Shown piece by piece: positions 1 through 13,900 of a stretch of 64,000 nucleotides of DNA. The notes beneath the pieces are model-generated. The model was not told the DNA's origin and ran no database searches. It saw only the letters and a program-made list of their open reading frames with translations. Source of the DNA: Spirodela intermedia (taxonomy: Eukaryota; Streptophyta; Magnoliopsida; Alismatales; Araceae); contig LR746272.1 in assembly GCA_902729315.2 (NCBI GenBank), positions 1,364,001 to 1,428,000 on the forward strand, written 5' to 3'. Position 1 is the stretch's first letter. Each line of letters opens with the position of its first letter. The translations under genes and the position numbers were made by a program.

Positions 1-289
1 CCTCTGTCAATGTACTAAAGGTTCACCCACGACATCCACCTCCGGAGTTGAAACATTTCATACCACTATGCCAAATGCAGATATTTGTTCCCCAACATTC
101 ATGGCAGTTAATAACATATCAACCTCTAACTTGCTAGTGATTGATGCAGAAACTATTCAATCAATGGTATGACCAGACTTACGAATCATAGTCATCTTGG
201 ATAAAAATTTCTTTTACGTCTTACTTACTATTTTTGAATTGATTCATTTGGTTACAAACACTTTGCACATTAATTGATGACTTCAGCTG

Positions 290-1600
290 CTTCACTTTGT
301 TTATCTCTTGCATGCAAAATCTGATGTTTTTGATGCTCTCAAATCCTTTACTCAAATAATTAAAACTCAGATTGAGAAACAGAGTAAAATCTTAATTCTG
401 AGTCATGAGGAGAGAATTTTTCCAATAGTTCATTTCTATTTTTGCCACGACAAATTAGGAATGCTGAAAGAACGCATAGGAATCTTTTATGGGACTTCTG
501 CACTTCTTGACACAAGTTTATCTAACATTTTGGACGAGGCAGTGCAGACATAAATATTCTTGATGAAGCAACAAATCTCTCCAAGTTGAAAAATCAAAAT
601 CTACGTTTCCAGCTTTTCCAAAAACAACCAGAATATAACAGAACTCATGCTCTTGGTAGTCTTTTGTTGTCCATCTTCCATCCATTGACCATCATAAACC
701 TTAATCTGTAGCACGTGTTTCTTGGTTATGCAGTACATAAAAAAGGATTTAGATGTTATGATTCTCAAACCAAATGCATCTGATTATACAAAAATGTTGA
801 TGTTTATTATGCCACTTCTTTTTTATTATCACACTATTGTATTTCCTCGTACCATCTTATCCTTGATGCATTGAATTGATACACCTATGGTATAAAACAA
901 TAAAAAAATCAACTCTGATGAGTTCTATAGGCGAAGGGCGAAACATGAAGCATTGCATATCAAAAAATGAAGATTTATCCTGCAAATGAACATTGTGGAA
1001 ATGCTAATAGTTGCCCACCCATTGCTGTCTCCAGACCTGAAACCATGTATGATCTTGGTTCAGCCCACCCATCGTTGTATCCACACCATGATCTTGGTTC
1101 ACCGTCTTTCAAAAGTCTACCCATCACTCTCATTCATCAGCAAATACAGGTTTCCCGCCACATCCTATTTATCTGCGTAATCTAAAATTTCTATTCCTAC
1201 TTCAACTCACAGGTAGTGAAGGAAGAGTATTGGCAGTAGGCTGCGAATGAGGAACTAAATGCTCTTGCTAGGACCCACAATCAGATGGATGATTAGAAAC
1301 ATATCGATAGCATTAGGAATAAAAAAGATAACAATGTTAACTGACATAATACATTTGCGCCTGTTGTTAAGATGACTGCTGTTAGAACACTTGCACTTTC
1401 TTCCCCTCAATCATGACCTAGTTTTCAAATGGATATGAAAAATGCTTTCCTAAAAGGTGATTTGGTGTCATATGTATTCGAGTAAGAATTATCACTGCCT
1501 TCACCACTCAGAAACCTGAAGCAGTCTTCATATGGACTGAAATAAGCAACTCGACCATGGTTGATTAAGCAAAGGGTTACCTTTCTTCAGACTGGAATTT
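290..1600 (+). mobile_element. Degenerate Ty1/Copia retrotransposon remnant (integrase and RT fragments)
   Basis: Plus-strand translation with many stops and frameshifts shows two Copia pol pieces in the expected order. Around 308-480 a segment beginning HAKSDVFDALKSFTQIIKTQ resembles the Copia integrase core. Around 1207-1480 there is a reverse-transcriptase block with EEYW..AANEELNALAR followed by FAPVVKMTAVRTLA and MKNAFLKGD. No intact frame, LTR or target-site duplication was found. It lies antisense to SAC9, in the intron after the last visible SAC9 exon. Family assignment is from motif memory, not a search. Confidence 0.6.
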
Positions 1601-1964
1601 AACAGAGGAGGTAAACATGCTGATTTTTAGAGGTGATTCCACTTGAAGAGAGCTACTTACTCCAGGTAAGAAAAATGAGTGTATACACTTCAGCCGTGCC
1701 ATCCAATTTAATTTGAGCTGGAAATGGGATTTTTTAAAGTTTCTCATTGAACACAAATAAAATAAAATTTAACACCAAAGTCATTTTACTTGAAAATAAT
1801 ACGACCACCTACACATCAAATTAAGAACAACTCAAGAAAAGGATCAACAGAAATATTTTTGTCAAAAATACAATTAAAATTGAGTGGGAATAATTTGTTT
1901 AACAAGTCTTCCAAGTATTCGAAAAATATCATAAAATTTATCTAAGTTATAAAACAGCATTCAC

Positions 1965-4900
1965 CTTATCAGAGATATCTCTAAAGCAATTCAGGTAATA
2001 ATGAATACCACTGTTGCATTTAGGTGACTGACTTTCGTGTCTGACATCAGATCCCTTTAATGTGGCAACAGATGAAGGAATGGCAAGTAAGTCTGTCCAG
2101 TCATCGTCAAAAGATAAAGAATCTTGCACAACTGGCAAATCTGGCTGTAATGTGGGCTGAGAGGACACAGATTCGCCAGTGAGAAGATCAAATCCAAGGT
2201 CAAGATTTTTTGATTGGTCTCTTAGAGCAACACTCCCACCACATAAAGATGCACTAGAAGAATGGCTGATGTCCGGACCAAGAAAAGGGTTTTTAAACTG
2301 ATCAACGTCAGAAACAGATAGAAAAGACTTTATCTCTTTTTGATGCCTCTGGACTTCCTCAATAAAGTTTGATCCTGCTTCTTTCTTAGAGAATATGCGC
2401 CTCCAAGGAAGAGAAACTCCAAGTACCTCAAACTGTAAAATTGGAAAAAAGTACCAGGATTAGTAATGAAAAACAAAAGTGCCTGCCCAGTGTCATGGTT
2501 TAACATCCCTATTCAGGTGATGACGAAGAATACAGGTAGGAAGCTTGTTATGTGTGAAAGGGGCAACAGAGAGGTACCAAAGGGTGGATTACAGGGGGAA
2601 AAAAGCCACTAGCTATCCACACCTCCCACACAGTTATGCTGAATTTTCCGGATGTCAGATGCAAAAGAACTAAAGAGCATGAAGTAATTGAAGACATGGG
2701 ATTATAGGGAACAGTTAGCCCATTTGTATTACATTTGAAGACTTGTTTATGATCATCAAGGAAATGGGAATTATGATTCCACAATAAATACAGTCCTCAT
2801 AAAGATCCTCCTGGATGAAAAAACGAGTCTACTGAATAATTAATGAAAGTAATTGGGAACAAATACTTGGCAGAAGCAAAAGATCATTGGAATTTGATGA
2901 TACAAGATTCTACTAGGTGGATATCACTTTCTTCTCAATTGATGACGTAAATACCATCAACCAGGTCAAATTTAATAAAAGACTTATATTGGAACCATTT
3001 GAAACATTTGCAGCTCTTCACTGGGAAAATAGCATAATTTTCCATGACATTTGTCCATTTGATCGAATGGGTTATTCCATAAAAATAGCAAGTGGATTGG
3101 GTAACGAGAAGTAAGTCATAATCTTTCTCAAAGTTCTTCAATGGAATGAAATATGCTTTCGTTCCACCCGGAAACTGTTCGATGTTAGTGTAAATATACG
3201 CTCCTTATATCCACATTCATCCTGTTAAATAAACAAATTGAATGCATAAGTTAGGCTTACATTGTTTTTGGGTACAATAGAGCTCCATGTTCCCACATAA
3301 GATTCTACAACTTTCTGCTGGTTCCAAAACATCATCTAATACGATTCCTTCTGGACCTCCATTCTGCTCAAGAGCATATCGTTGTAAAATATTTAGGGGG
3401 TACAGACATTGGTTTCATCTGGTTTTGTAGAGGTATGTTGCATCACAGTCCAATGTCTCTCTTTCTTATTTTCAGAATTGAGTTACACTACTCAATTTTC
3501 ATGGGCAAAGAGCTTTGCGTTTTTTTCCCACACAATTGTGTTTGCAAAACAAAAACTGTGGACCATGCTGCAACATAACCCTACAAAACCACAAACATTC
3601 GACGTCTTCCCCTAAAAAAATATTACAATAATATGTGCGTGTGTAAAAGGGAGGTCCAGGAGGGATCATATTAGATGATCCTTCGGAGCTAGGATAAAAG
3701 AGTACAGTTAAAAAACTCAATTATGAGAAAAAAAACCCGGGGCCTATAATGCAACGTACCTCTACAAAACACTAGACAATCATTGTCTAGGAAGGTCCAG
3801 GAAGGGTTATATCAAATGATGTTTTGAGCTAGAAGAAAAGACGCTGAATCTCATGTGGGAACAGTGACCAATCCTATCCAAAAGCAATGTAAGCCAGGAA
3901 TAACAGCACCACATATAATAATACTGCAGAAACAATTTATGACGAGGAATGTCATAAAGATAGGTCCAGGTTAAAACACTAACTTAGACTATAACAGTAG
4001 ATTAACAATGTCGCAATTTTGTTTGTTGATAAAATAACTTCATCTATCTGAAAATAAGGAAACAAAATGTGTACCTCACCAAGGGCAACTGGAGCTCTTC
4101 CAGTAGTCAAAGGATGGAAAGTAAGCACAACAATGCGAGTGAGAAAGCTCAAATTTCCCTCTGGTTCTTGAAAATTATACAACAAAGGAAGATAGGAATT
4201 TCCTCGATCATGATAACTGGAGCCGCTTCTTGTAAGTGCCAAATCCGTGCCATTCATTGGGCCCGCCAAAGGTAAGATAATGTTTGTCCCATTCGAGCAT
4301 CGAGGTAGATGAGCTCCCTGCAAAAAGAAAGAAATCAAAGTCAAGATTAAATCACCCACACCCTCGAAACGAAACTATGAAGTCAATTCATTTCAATGAT
4401 TACAAAGGTACTCATAGAGCAATCATAATAAAACAAAATTCTTCAATGACGAAGTACATCATACGAGGACCTCAGATAATCTCAACTACAATCCTACTAT
4501 AATCCATCTTTTCCGAGAACGAAAATCCACATGCTCAGGACATAGGAATTGGGGTATGAAATAATAACTGCTGCCAAATATGTAAACCTCCTGCTAGAGA
4601 TAAAACTCATGGGTTTCTTTCAAATTTTTGTGGTAAACATTTTATTAGCCATAGAAAGGTATTAACCTTGTCTGGCACTTGTCCTTCGTACTTCTGACAC
4701 CTTTTTTCTCCACCATGTTCTAGAAATATTTGATAGCAAGCAACCCCTTTTTCTTTCCAACACCACTTTGGCTTTTTCTTCCAGGACAATATTGATATCT
4801 AGTTGACCATACGGGTGGGAGGGTAAAGTCTTCGATTTTGTTTCTTATTCTTAGGTTACAGTCAAGAGTTAATGGCATCCTTCTTGTGGAGGAAAATCCT

Positions 4901-7900
4901 CCATTTCCACGCCAAATAACTCAACCATTCAATCATAAGATTAAATTATATTTAGTTTTTTGGTACCACAGCATGAACTAGATTTCTCTATCCAAATTTT
5001 ATGTCTCATGGAATTACATCAAACCGCATATTACTTTATCCTTCAATGTCGCATTCTTAAGAAACATAATGTGAGTACTCCATTACTGACTGTTTGCTGT
5101 GCTTTTTTTATTATTTCCGAGGCACGACCATTGGGGTTGCTCAACCGTATACGATCATATTTGGCGATTTACATCAAGAGAAATAAGATGATTAGAGACT
5201 TGCAGTGAGTACTAAAATCCATGCTACATGTCTATCATTAGGTGGAGTATATAGTAACTATGTCACCTGGAGCAAACTGTGGACAATTGAAAGCACATCA
5301 TACATGTTGTCGATGTTAAGAGTACAACTGCTTTGGGCTTTAAGAAGGGTCCATTGCACAGTGAATGACTTCTTTAATGATGATTTCAGCACCATCTAGC
5401 AGCAGACAATTCATGCGAAGGTTTCTTTACGGTAGCCTTATTCTGGTATTTGTTGTAAATTGAAATCCTAGTAGATCATAAATTTTGTATACGCCAGACA
5501 TTAGTAAAAAACATTATCAGGAACTATGCAGGGTACAAGAGTGCACCAGGAATTTATTTTCACATTATGGGTTTCAAGATGCAGAAAAGAAAACGTGTTA
5601 AAAAGGGCATCTTTACTGGCATGGTCAACGAAGACTCTGAAGGTCAGCAAGTATCTATTCTTCTTCATGTACCTTTGATTAAATTATCCTCAGAACAACC
5701 TTTCTAAGACGGTAGGGACCAAGGTGGGAAAACCACTCCTTGGTGGAGACTAGTAGCGTCTAGTGCCCAAGAGGGTGCCTATTAAGTGAATTACACTGAT
5801 CTTCCAGGTGTATCTAATTGGCCTGTCCATATTTCATGGTTCAAGTCATGTCATATCAGCACTATATTGTGCCTATATAGCTGTGACTTTCAATGCTTCA
5901 TCAATCATTGCGGGATAGAATTAGATTGGGCGGCCTGAGAGGCAGTGGTTTACACTGCGTGGCAGTCTAACCAAAGGTACAAAGGTTCGGTTATAACACT
6001 GGAAACAGAATCCTCCGAACTCTGGGGTCATAGAACTGTGAGCAATAACCAATCTTTGGTGATAGTAATAAACCCCACTACTATAACGCAACGCTAGGAT
6101 ATCCTATTCCAAAACTAAAATCATTAACCAGGTGAACAAGCCAGGAAGAAATTCACAGCATCAAAGGACGATGCTCTGCTACATCAGAGAGAGCTTTATG
6201 TCATCATAGGATGTGATAAACAAAAAATAAATAATATAAATCACATGAGTGGCGATAAGACTACCAGTTATTGGATACTTCTAAAAGTCGAAATATCTTG
6301 TGCCACTGAAACTAGGCAGCATGAAAACATATGATGCAAGGATCAAAACCAATGAGCATGAATAAGTAGCATCTCTCTTATTCCTGCAACAGTGTCATAC
6401 GTTGCTGGTTGGTGAAGACCAGACGACAGAACACAAATTTAAGGATATTGCGGGGGGAATTAAATTAGACATCGGATGTCTGCAATTATCTACCAAGATA
6501 AGAGAGGAAACAATAGCTCAAAATAAAGCTCATGATGACACATTGCCGAAAATAAGTTATTTTAAGGGGGCGAACCTTTACGACAAGATCAAGAGCATCC
6601 AAATTGCACCCTGTTCGCACATCTACTGTCCCTGGAAACGAAGAATCATCACCACCATGAGAAATTGTGACAAGTAGTTCACAGACATGGCAAGGCTCCT
6701 CGAGATAGATGAAAAGTTCAAGAACATCTGCTGCTGGAGAACAAACCTGCAACAAAAAGGAAATCATGCAGTCAAATTGCTTTCGTCAATAACAGGAAAC
6801 CTGGTTACTGACCACCCTTCCTCTCCACTTTCAAGCAGTCATAGGGGTTAAATCCTCAGACACACTATCGCCAGTAGGCATCAATAAAAGTGATATGGCA
6901 AACATGAATTGCCCCAATCAACGAAAAAATTAAATTTAATCTTAAAGAAGAAAAGAGATTTTACCCATGTCATATCCTTCTTTTTGAAACTAAGAAGGCT
7001 TGGTTCACTCTTCAAACTTGGAAACATTTCTGACAATGGTTTTAAAAAGCATGCAGGTGGTCTGGAAAGTACCTGTCGATAAAAAGGGCCGATTTGATTA
7101 GTTGGCAGTAAAATATTTCATTTCCTAACTAGGTAATGGCATAGGAAATTTCTAAACATTTTTCAATCATGCAACTTATTTCATTTACAGAACGAAAACT
7201 AATGCTTCCTAATGTTACTATGACAAAAGGCTTAACATGGCGCATTATTATTAAGAATACTAAATTATGTAGATTCCATGTCAATAAACTGCATGAAAGC
7301 TTCGCACATTTATGAATACAAATATCAAGGCAAACCGTAATTAAGGAGAAAAGGCCATGAGCCAAAAATGCTTTTTACAAAAATTCCTAACTTGTTAAAA
7401 AATGATTGCACCACACAATGTTCTGAATAGAGAACCACACGAGTTTTGCACATCAAATCCATTCTAATTCTGAAAGACAAAATGCATTATCTTCATACAT
7501 ATGACAGATCCTACAACAGAATCATTGTCTTCCATCAGTAATTTTGAAATACTAGTTCTATCCCTAAATTTCTGAACCAGTTGTACATTCCTAGTTTATT
7601 GAAATAGTATTCTATCCCCGTTAAACAATGAAAGATTCTAAATTCTTCATTACATTATTTAAACAAAATGGAACTAGGTATTCGTACTAAATTTGTGAAC
7701 TTGAAGATAATCTCAAAGTACAAATGTTGTCAATGGAGGGAAGATTTAAATGCTCTCTCTACTGATGAGGGGAAGACGGGATACTAGGTATAAAAGGGAG
7801 ATACAGATTTTCTAACAAATGTAGCATTGATTGATCTCATACCGCCAATTGCTTCATATTTTTCAAACTTTTGGGGGAACCCTCTAGCTCAAGATTGGAC

Positions 7901-10900
7901 AGATTCGAGCACCAGCTGAATGAGAGAAGTGTTACCCAGAGATTTATGTTGTGCTTGGTGAGAGAAATATCGACGCCATGACAATTTTGCCAACAATGAG
8001 CGGTTCACATAAAAAACTGATTTTTTTAGTTTGAATTTAGTTTGATAAGAGAAGAAGGTTATTAATGTCGACACATATTTTTCGGTAAATTTATTATTTT
8101 AATAAATAAGGCTAAAAGTTATATGAATTGAATATAGCCTAAAAATTACTCTGAATGGTCTAAGGCATTTCACAGCAAGCTCATCAACTGTTTGATTTGG
8201 AAAGCAAATCACCACAGACAGCAGGTTCCTGCTGCCATGTAATCTTATGGACACCAAAGTTCCAGCTATTATGGGCAGCAAGTTTATGTTGCCTTGAGAA
8301 GAAAATTAAGGAATCATATTTTAAAGTAAATTAATAAAAAATTCATAATTTTTTTAACAGTAGGACAAAAATTGGATAATTTAAGATCACAAAATGTATG
8401 TACTGTTCACGAATTGAAAAAAAAAATAGTATGACTTTGAATTGATAAATGAACAAGAACAACGAAACCTGGAATGAATAATTGTCAGGAAGGAAACCAA
8501 ATGAACGCGGATGTGAAAAATGGCATGTCTCAGCTACCACGAAAAGAGCTCACAAAAACTCCTAGCAGCTACAACCTGCAATCAAAATAAAAATTCCTAA
8601 AATTTCTTCGTATCAAGCTTTTTGTGGCGGTTCTCTCATTGGATTGCTGTTACTAAAATCAATCTCTCAATGAATTACTTAGTATGTGATTAAAGAAGAC
8701 TGTTGAGAAAATTGAACTCTTATCAAAATGGACTTTGGTAGATCTCTATCCCAGGTCCCAGACATTACTCAATTGGTCATTGGGTCCAACGTGACAGATA
8801 AAAAAACCTTGAGAAAACCGCAATCATTGACTTTCAAATTGTGCTCCCCTATATGAGGCATATTCTGACTTCCCTTTTCACAAAATGCCTGCGCAACCTA
8901 GAGAGATAAGCCTATGGTAAACTGAAGAAATCGATCATAACGTAGATACAGAGAAAAAATATAAAATCGAGAACATTTGATTAAAAAAAATGCTGAGGCA
9001 ACATAGTAGAAAAAAAAGTGCAGTATCACGAGATTTCCTTGAACGGAAAAAGGAAGAAAGCATAAATGAAGAGTCTTCTCACTAAAAAACCCATAAAGTA
9101 TAAATCTAAAACTGTCAGGATAACACTGAGATATAAGTTAGATTTCCCAATCAACGAACATTTTTTTTTTCTGTAAGCTTATGCTTCCATGTATTTTGTA
9201 GGGCACAGGAAGCCATCAACCTTAAGAAGAAACATGCAGATTCTTCACGATGGTGCTAAGACAATGAATCCCTCAATTTTTTAGCATGAATAGCCGAGAA
9301 GTATGCTTTATTGTGAGAATAATTGAGTAAATAATTGCATTATACATGCCAACCAACGGCAGACATGGAAAATATCTCTGAGAGTAGTGACTAAACTGCA
9401 GTAGAGACCAAATAGCATCTTGTAAAAATTCTTCAACTAAAAAATTTTGTTCCCAACCTGCAAAGGATAAACAGGAACTGATGGGAGATGTTTAAACATC
9501 CTTATTCCAAGGAACATCTCTAACTGCTTTTGACGGGAGCTATCAACAACCACGTTGTTGTATCTTCTCTGTAGTGTGATCTTCATATTCTGTGCAGCTG
9601 AGAACTGCTTAAACTTGCCAGCATCATCACTGAATATGTTAAGTATTTGACTATGCATGGCTTTGGATCCAGTGTAAAGTGTTGCATGGATATCACCAGC
9701 CAGCAGGAAGAGTTCAGCCAATTTGGTTATCGGATATAACATTGTTGAATTCTTGAACTGATCAAATGACATATCAAATTTTTTCCAAGGCTTCTCCTTA
9801 CATGGGTGCTCCCATGTAGTGGTTCTTGTGTTGTGATTAGCATAGTAGGTCCTCCCTGTCTCAGCATGAGTGTACTGCACCCATCCTGGTGGTAAGGAGT
9901 TACTGTTTGTTGATGAGACGGTAGACATCGCATCACTGTCAATGGAAATCCCTAGTCGTCTACATTGTTCAGCAAAAACTTGAAGGCATCCAAAATAACT
10001 AGCAGCATTTGTTCTGTCCAGAGAATCCGCACAATTGAAGCGTATTACCCCATTTTGAAGACCTGTCAAGCAGAAACCCCCTGTAATATCATCATTCTCA
10101 ACAATAGACCCGCCTTTAAATGTCGCAAGCTGCTGCAGAGAAGGAGAATACATTCCTTCACAGAATCCAATACCCACGGTAGGAGTCTTGAGATACTTCC
10201 ACAGATCCTCAATTGTCTCCTGCTCTCCTTTCAACTTCACATTAGTATGCCAGTCAAAATTTTTTAAATACAACTGAGTAAAAGAAAGTTTTCCACTAGA
10301 TTTAATATTATTTAAACACTCAGCAAAGTGTTCGACCAAAATAGTTTCTGGCTTCCCTTCCCCATGCCTTAGTAAGTTGATACACACAATGGGGACTAAA
10401 GAGTTTTTTTTCTGGTTGACTATCATTAAATCTGAATTCCGTACACCATATCTCTTGCTTAATCTCTTGTAATATTCCGCACTTCCTCTGTAAGGATCTT
10501 GAGATGACACATAAATTTCAGCTTCTGCAGCAGTGATTTTAAGCTCAGCGCCCCACCAGACCGGTATGGTACCTCGTCTCCAGATATAAGAGCTGAAAGG
10601 AATACTTTGCCCAGTCCCCTGTGAGACCCATACTAGTTGCTCGCACTCTGCTTCATTTCCTGTTAAAAATATACCATACACAATTTTTAAAAATCCTGTC
10701 ATATAAGTTTCTTGTGGGTTTACGTATCAGTGTTAGAATAATGTTGAGCAGTAAAAAAAGTTTATCATAACCTAAACAACGCTCTTTTTCTAAAACCGTA
10801 AAAGAGACCAAATAAACGTCTCTACAATGATAAGTGTCCACTGGGACGGCTAGACATGAGATGATAAACTTCCACTAAAATCAATAGGGGAACCACTAAA

Positions 10901-13900
10901 GAGCAGGGAAACTTCACATCAAGCACTCAAACATCCAACAAATACAGCCTCATTTTCAATAGATGAAAATAAAAAAGGATCAATGTAATTGTATCACTCC
11001 GTGTGCCAATATCACAACTAAAAAAAATTCGAACCCTTTTATTGATTGGATATCCTGGTTCTGTCACGTCCCTTCTCAAACATTTAGATGTTTCCATCCA
11101 CAATTTTTCTTTAAACTCCAAAACTTCACTCATAATTAGCCGCTTCTACTCATACAGACGTAAATGCATTCTCAATTGATTTAAAATTAAGTTATCATCA
11201 ATTTTATGCTATAAATTGCTTGGACCTTCCTGTGGGTGTCACTATTTAAAAGATCAGTATGAAAAACAAAATTTGAGAGTGGCTGGCTATGTACTGCAGC
11301 CTAAGTTGTCCATAACATCCTAACCAGGTAAATATGGACGCCTCTACCTGCAAACTAGGTAAAATATTTTTGGCTGTGAGCCTGACATTAGCAATCCGAA
11401 CAATCTTATTAAAATGTGTACATATACTTTAACCGATTATAAATCAAAATATTGATTTTAATTATGGGCCCATCCTTCTATATCAGTTATCAAATTTTGA
11501 TGGTTGATCCTTTTTGTTAATAAAAGATCTGAATGTCATGGAATTTACGGTAAGGATGGGTTGAAATATCAGAGTACATGGAACTGGAATTCAGAGAAGA
11601 AATTTTGAGGATTCAGTCATTGAAATTTTAATCCTAATAACGGTACCACAGGATATGATTATTTTCTCCTAAAATTTTAAAAACTAGTTATAATACATGG
11701 GATAGAGACACTACCTGTGCTGAAGCATGCATTCAAGCCTCGGGCCAGATAACGTGTGCCAGGATGAAGCCTGCTTCGCCGTGCTACCAGTGCAACAGTC
11801 CCTCCTTGTTGGCCCGTCAATGCTAAACTTCGGCTGTCTGCAAACCCCTATAGATACTAGTTATAAAAGGAATATACCATACAACTATCACATTCTAAGT
11901 CAAAAAAAATTTATCACATGGATGCGGATAGGCAAGACAAATACATTACTATATGCAAAAGAAAATGGGGCGCAAACACGTGCTCTCCAAAAACCATTCT
12001 TTTAAACATCTCCCATGTCTACACCAGGACGGTTGGAACCCTGCTATGCCGTCGATCCTCTTGTAATAAATGAGTACTTACAAGGACAAATGGGTAAACA
12101 TAACAAATATCACACTCGACTGGAACCAAGTGTCCCTGAAAAGAATGATTCGTCTAAGCATTATCATACGAAGGCTTCAAAAAATACACTGGATCAGGTC
12201 AATTTTTGGTCTACTCACCCGATGATCACCCATAAATCACAATCAATTTAAAAGAAGCCTCCGCTAGAATGGCCTCACTCAAGCTCTTAGTAATCAACAA
12301 AATTAATGCACTGATGGTAAACAATCTAACCAGAACTTCATTTTTCGTCTTTTATTATTTGCCGCTGATAATTCCTCCAAAAGGCTAGCTATGCTTTCAA
12401 CACCACATGAATCTGGCGGTAACCAACAATACCTTGTTGCCTACCCCAAATATTTTGACATACGCAGAAAACAACCCAACGTGCGTCCTCAGCAAGGAAA
12501 CCAAAAAAGTAGCTGCTGGAGATGCATATGCCATTAGGCATTGACTTTCCTCTTTCTCAGCAAGACTCCAATGGACTAACAAGGGCCCCTCCCTTGCCTA
12601 TGAACCTTGGCCAGGATAATACCACCCCACTGAAGATCAATTCCAAATCAATAACTGTCCTAGAAATGTTTTTCAAACTTCCAGATATCTAACGAATTTT
12701 TTTTTTATTGATAAACTCCACATTAACATGATAGAACTGAAGTATCATGCTATAAGAAACAAGGCTGCACTGCCTATGACAACCGGAGCATTACACCACT
12801 CCTTTCTGGTACTTAGCGTGTGAGATGTCTTGGGAGCCAAATAATAAGATTCCAAGGAGAAAGATGAACTCCGAAGATTGAGAAATTGAAAAAGATTGCA
12901 CTTCAAAAGTTCTAGCATTGCCGTGCCAATTCGTACGGTCACTAATGTCAGACATCTCTAGCATTCATTTCAAGCTCTTGCTCCATGAAAAACGTCAAAC
13001 CATACAGCAAACATGAGATGGATCACCATTCACGGATTGAGTTGAGCATTACCTCAGTGAGAAATACACGTAAGAGAAAATGGCATTCACCAATATTCTT
13101 AGTACCAATAATCATCCATCTCTCGTTCTTTCATTGAAACAATGACAACCATAAAACAGAGCAAGATCACAGATAAGAAAGAATATAAAATACCTGCAAA
13201 AGAATGACGCAATGTTGTGGCAGTCCAATATCTTTGAAACTCTTTGACAGAAATTCATTCCAAACGAATTCGCTATCTGGATTATCTAAAGGCCTTCGGC
13301 TTGGAAATGGACTGGTAATATCTCTCGTTTCACAAAAATAATGTTTTCCATCAATGTCAACATCAGTCAGTTCCTGAATATTCTTTAATTCCCCCTTACC
13401 CTGAGGTAGAGCATGTTGAAGTGGAACCTTAATCCATTGACTTTCAGCAACTGTATATACACATCCACAACCAGGGAGATTTGGAATTGTAGCCTCCAGT
13501 TTTGTTGCAACCAAAAGCATCCCAAAGCTACCCAGTGCAGCATAACCAAGTATTGCACTTGCATAAACTACGTTCTTACAGACCCATCTTGATCCATCTG
13601 TTACATATTTGAAAGCTTCCTCTTCAGAATTAAAAACTTCATGCCCAAGCTTTCCTTGGTATCGTAATGACCCAGTCGTAGGATCAATATATATGACCTG
13701 GGTGTCATTCCGGGTCGATAAGCTGATGATAATGTACACTTCACTGCTTTCCAAAACCACAACAACAACAGATGTATTCCTTGGAGGATTGTCTGTGAAA
13801 AAAACCCAAAAGAGAGAACAGATGATAGAAGAACAAGAAAAAAAACATATGCCAATGGCAATCGCAAGAAAACAAGGGAAGGACTGATGGAAATTGAGGA

